From: Stenotrophomonas sp. SAU14A_NAIMI4_8
Lineage (GTDB): Bacteria > Pseudomonadota > Gammaproteobacteria > Xanthomonadales > Xanthomonadaceae
Reading direction: 5' to 3'
Assembly (NCBI RefSeq): GCF_003086695.1
Contig: NZ_CP025999.1
Coordinates: 1,042,820 to 1,106,819 of the forward strand
DNA: 64,000 bases
The notes beneath the pieces were generated by a model. It was not told the DNA's origin and made no database searches. It worked only from the letters and a program-made list of their open reading frames with translations. Of the stretch, positions 63,578-64,000 are shown in pieces (position 1 is the stretch's first letter; each line of letters begins with the position of its first letter). A program made the translations under genes and the position numbers.

Positions 63578-64000
63578 TCACGGCACGGCGAAGCCGGCCT
63601 TCCGCAGCAGCCCGCACAGGGCGATCAGGGGCAGGCCGACCAGCGCGGTGGGGTCGCGGTTGTCGATGGCCTCGAACAGGCTGATGCCCAATCCTTCGCA
63701 CTTGAAGCTGCCGGCGCAGTCCAGCGGCTGTTCGGCTGCCACGTAGCGGGCGATCTCGTCCTGCTTGAGAACCCGGAAGCGGACCGCGGTCACATCCACG
63801 GCGGCCAGCTCGTCTCCATCACGAGTGAGACTGATGGCGGTATGGAAGCGCACGGTCTTGCCGGACATGGCGGCCAACTGCGCGCAGGCGGCGTCCACCG
63901 TGCCCGGCTTGCCCAGCGGCAGGCCGTCCAGGTCGGCCACCTGGTCCGAACCGATCACCCAGGCGCCGGGGTGGCGCGCGGCCACCTCGGCGGCCTTGGC
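63578..64000 (-). CDS. Maf/YceF-family nucleotide pyrophosphatase (partial)
   Basis: The last 140 residues are present; the frame is open to the window edge and the start lies beyond it. GSDQVADLDGLPLGKPGT, MSGKTVRFHTAISLTRDG, the acidic YVAAEQPLDCAGSFKCEGLG and DPTALVGLPL are Maf-family marks. The YceF branch hydrolyses modified nucleotides such as 7-methyl-GTP. Choice of branch rests on the AEQPLDCAGSFK stretch. Confidence 0.92.
   Translation of the reverse strand, partial: AKAAEVAARHPGAWVIGSDQVADLDGLPLGKPGTVDAACAQLAAMSGKTVRFHTAISLTRDGDELAAVDVTAVRFRVLKQDEIARYVAAEQPLDCAGSFKCEGLGISLFEAIDNRDPTALVGLPLIALCGLLRKAGFAVP

Overview
The window looks like a chromosomal segment of Stenotrophomonas, probably S. 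maltophilia or a close relative. The evidence is high-GC coding sequence, Xanthomonadaceae-type housekeeping proteins, conserved gammaproteobacterial gene order (tig-clpP-clpX-lon-hupB; mltD-gloB-yafS-rnhA-dnaQ; dnaX-ybaB-recR), and many short GTAG-ended palindromes of the kind described as SMAG/REP repeats in S. maltophilia. The genus assignment is inference from these traits.

Positions 1-26195 are the right-hand part of a T7-like (podovirus) temperate prophage; its left end lies outside the window. Morphogenesis genes follow T7 order: portal (partial), scaffold, major capsid, strong terminator, tail tube A and B, gp13- to gp16-like proteins, tail fibre(s), holin/spanin candidate, small terminase and large terminase. 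A secreted protein on the opposite strand sits between the terminase genes, where T7 keeps Rz/Rz1. After terL come a phage tRNA-Leu(UAG) and an oppositely oriented membrane protein. Next is a non-coding block of about 0.9 kb with 11 copies of CCTGAGG in 0.4 kb. I interpret it as the counterpart of the CCTAAAG arrays beside the T7 terminal repeats, so the ends of the virion DNA would be buried inside the prophage. A string of tiny, often overlapping early-type genes follows, then a MarR-like regulator coupled to a tyrosine integrase. The integrase ends 15 bp before a 3' fragment of a host tRNA-Leu(UAG) (attR).

Positions 26196-33612 hold the protein quality-control cluster (tig, clpP, clpX, lon), hupB, and a tRNA run (one tRNA-Val, five identical tRNA-Asp). 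Positions 33718-37634 are a minus-strand, fully coupled four-gene operon (SDR, GT21-like and GT1-like glycosyltransferases, alpha/beta-hydrolase-like protein), probably making or modifying a glycolipid. It separates hupB from ppiD, which are neighbours in E. coli.

Positions 37849-51253 carry ppiD, mltD-like, gloB, yafS-like methyltransferase, rnhA, dnaQ, a PP2C phosphatase, tRNA-Ser(CGA), a lipopolysaccharide-core group (DUF6165, heptosyltransferase, Kdo kinase), an MBL-fold hydrolase, the 4.5S RNA gene, and a sugE-type guanidine exporter under a probable guanidine-II riboswitch. Positions 51292-52706 are an OmpA-like lipoprotein operon. Positions 52707-53389 hold tRNA-Ser(GGA) with two very long terminator palindromes and a dispersed repeat also found after tRNA-Ser(CGA). 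Positions 53531-64000 contain dnaX-ybaB-recR (with a six-element SMAG array inside), a HIT protein, a moxR-DUF58-tgpA-slp operon, a GT39-like membrane glycosyltransferase and the start-less end of a Maf-family gene.
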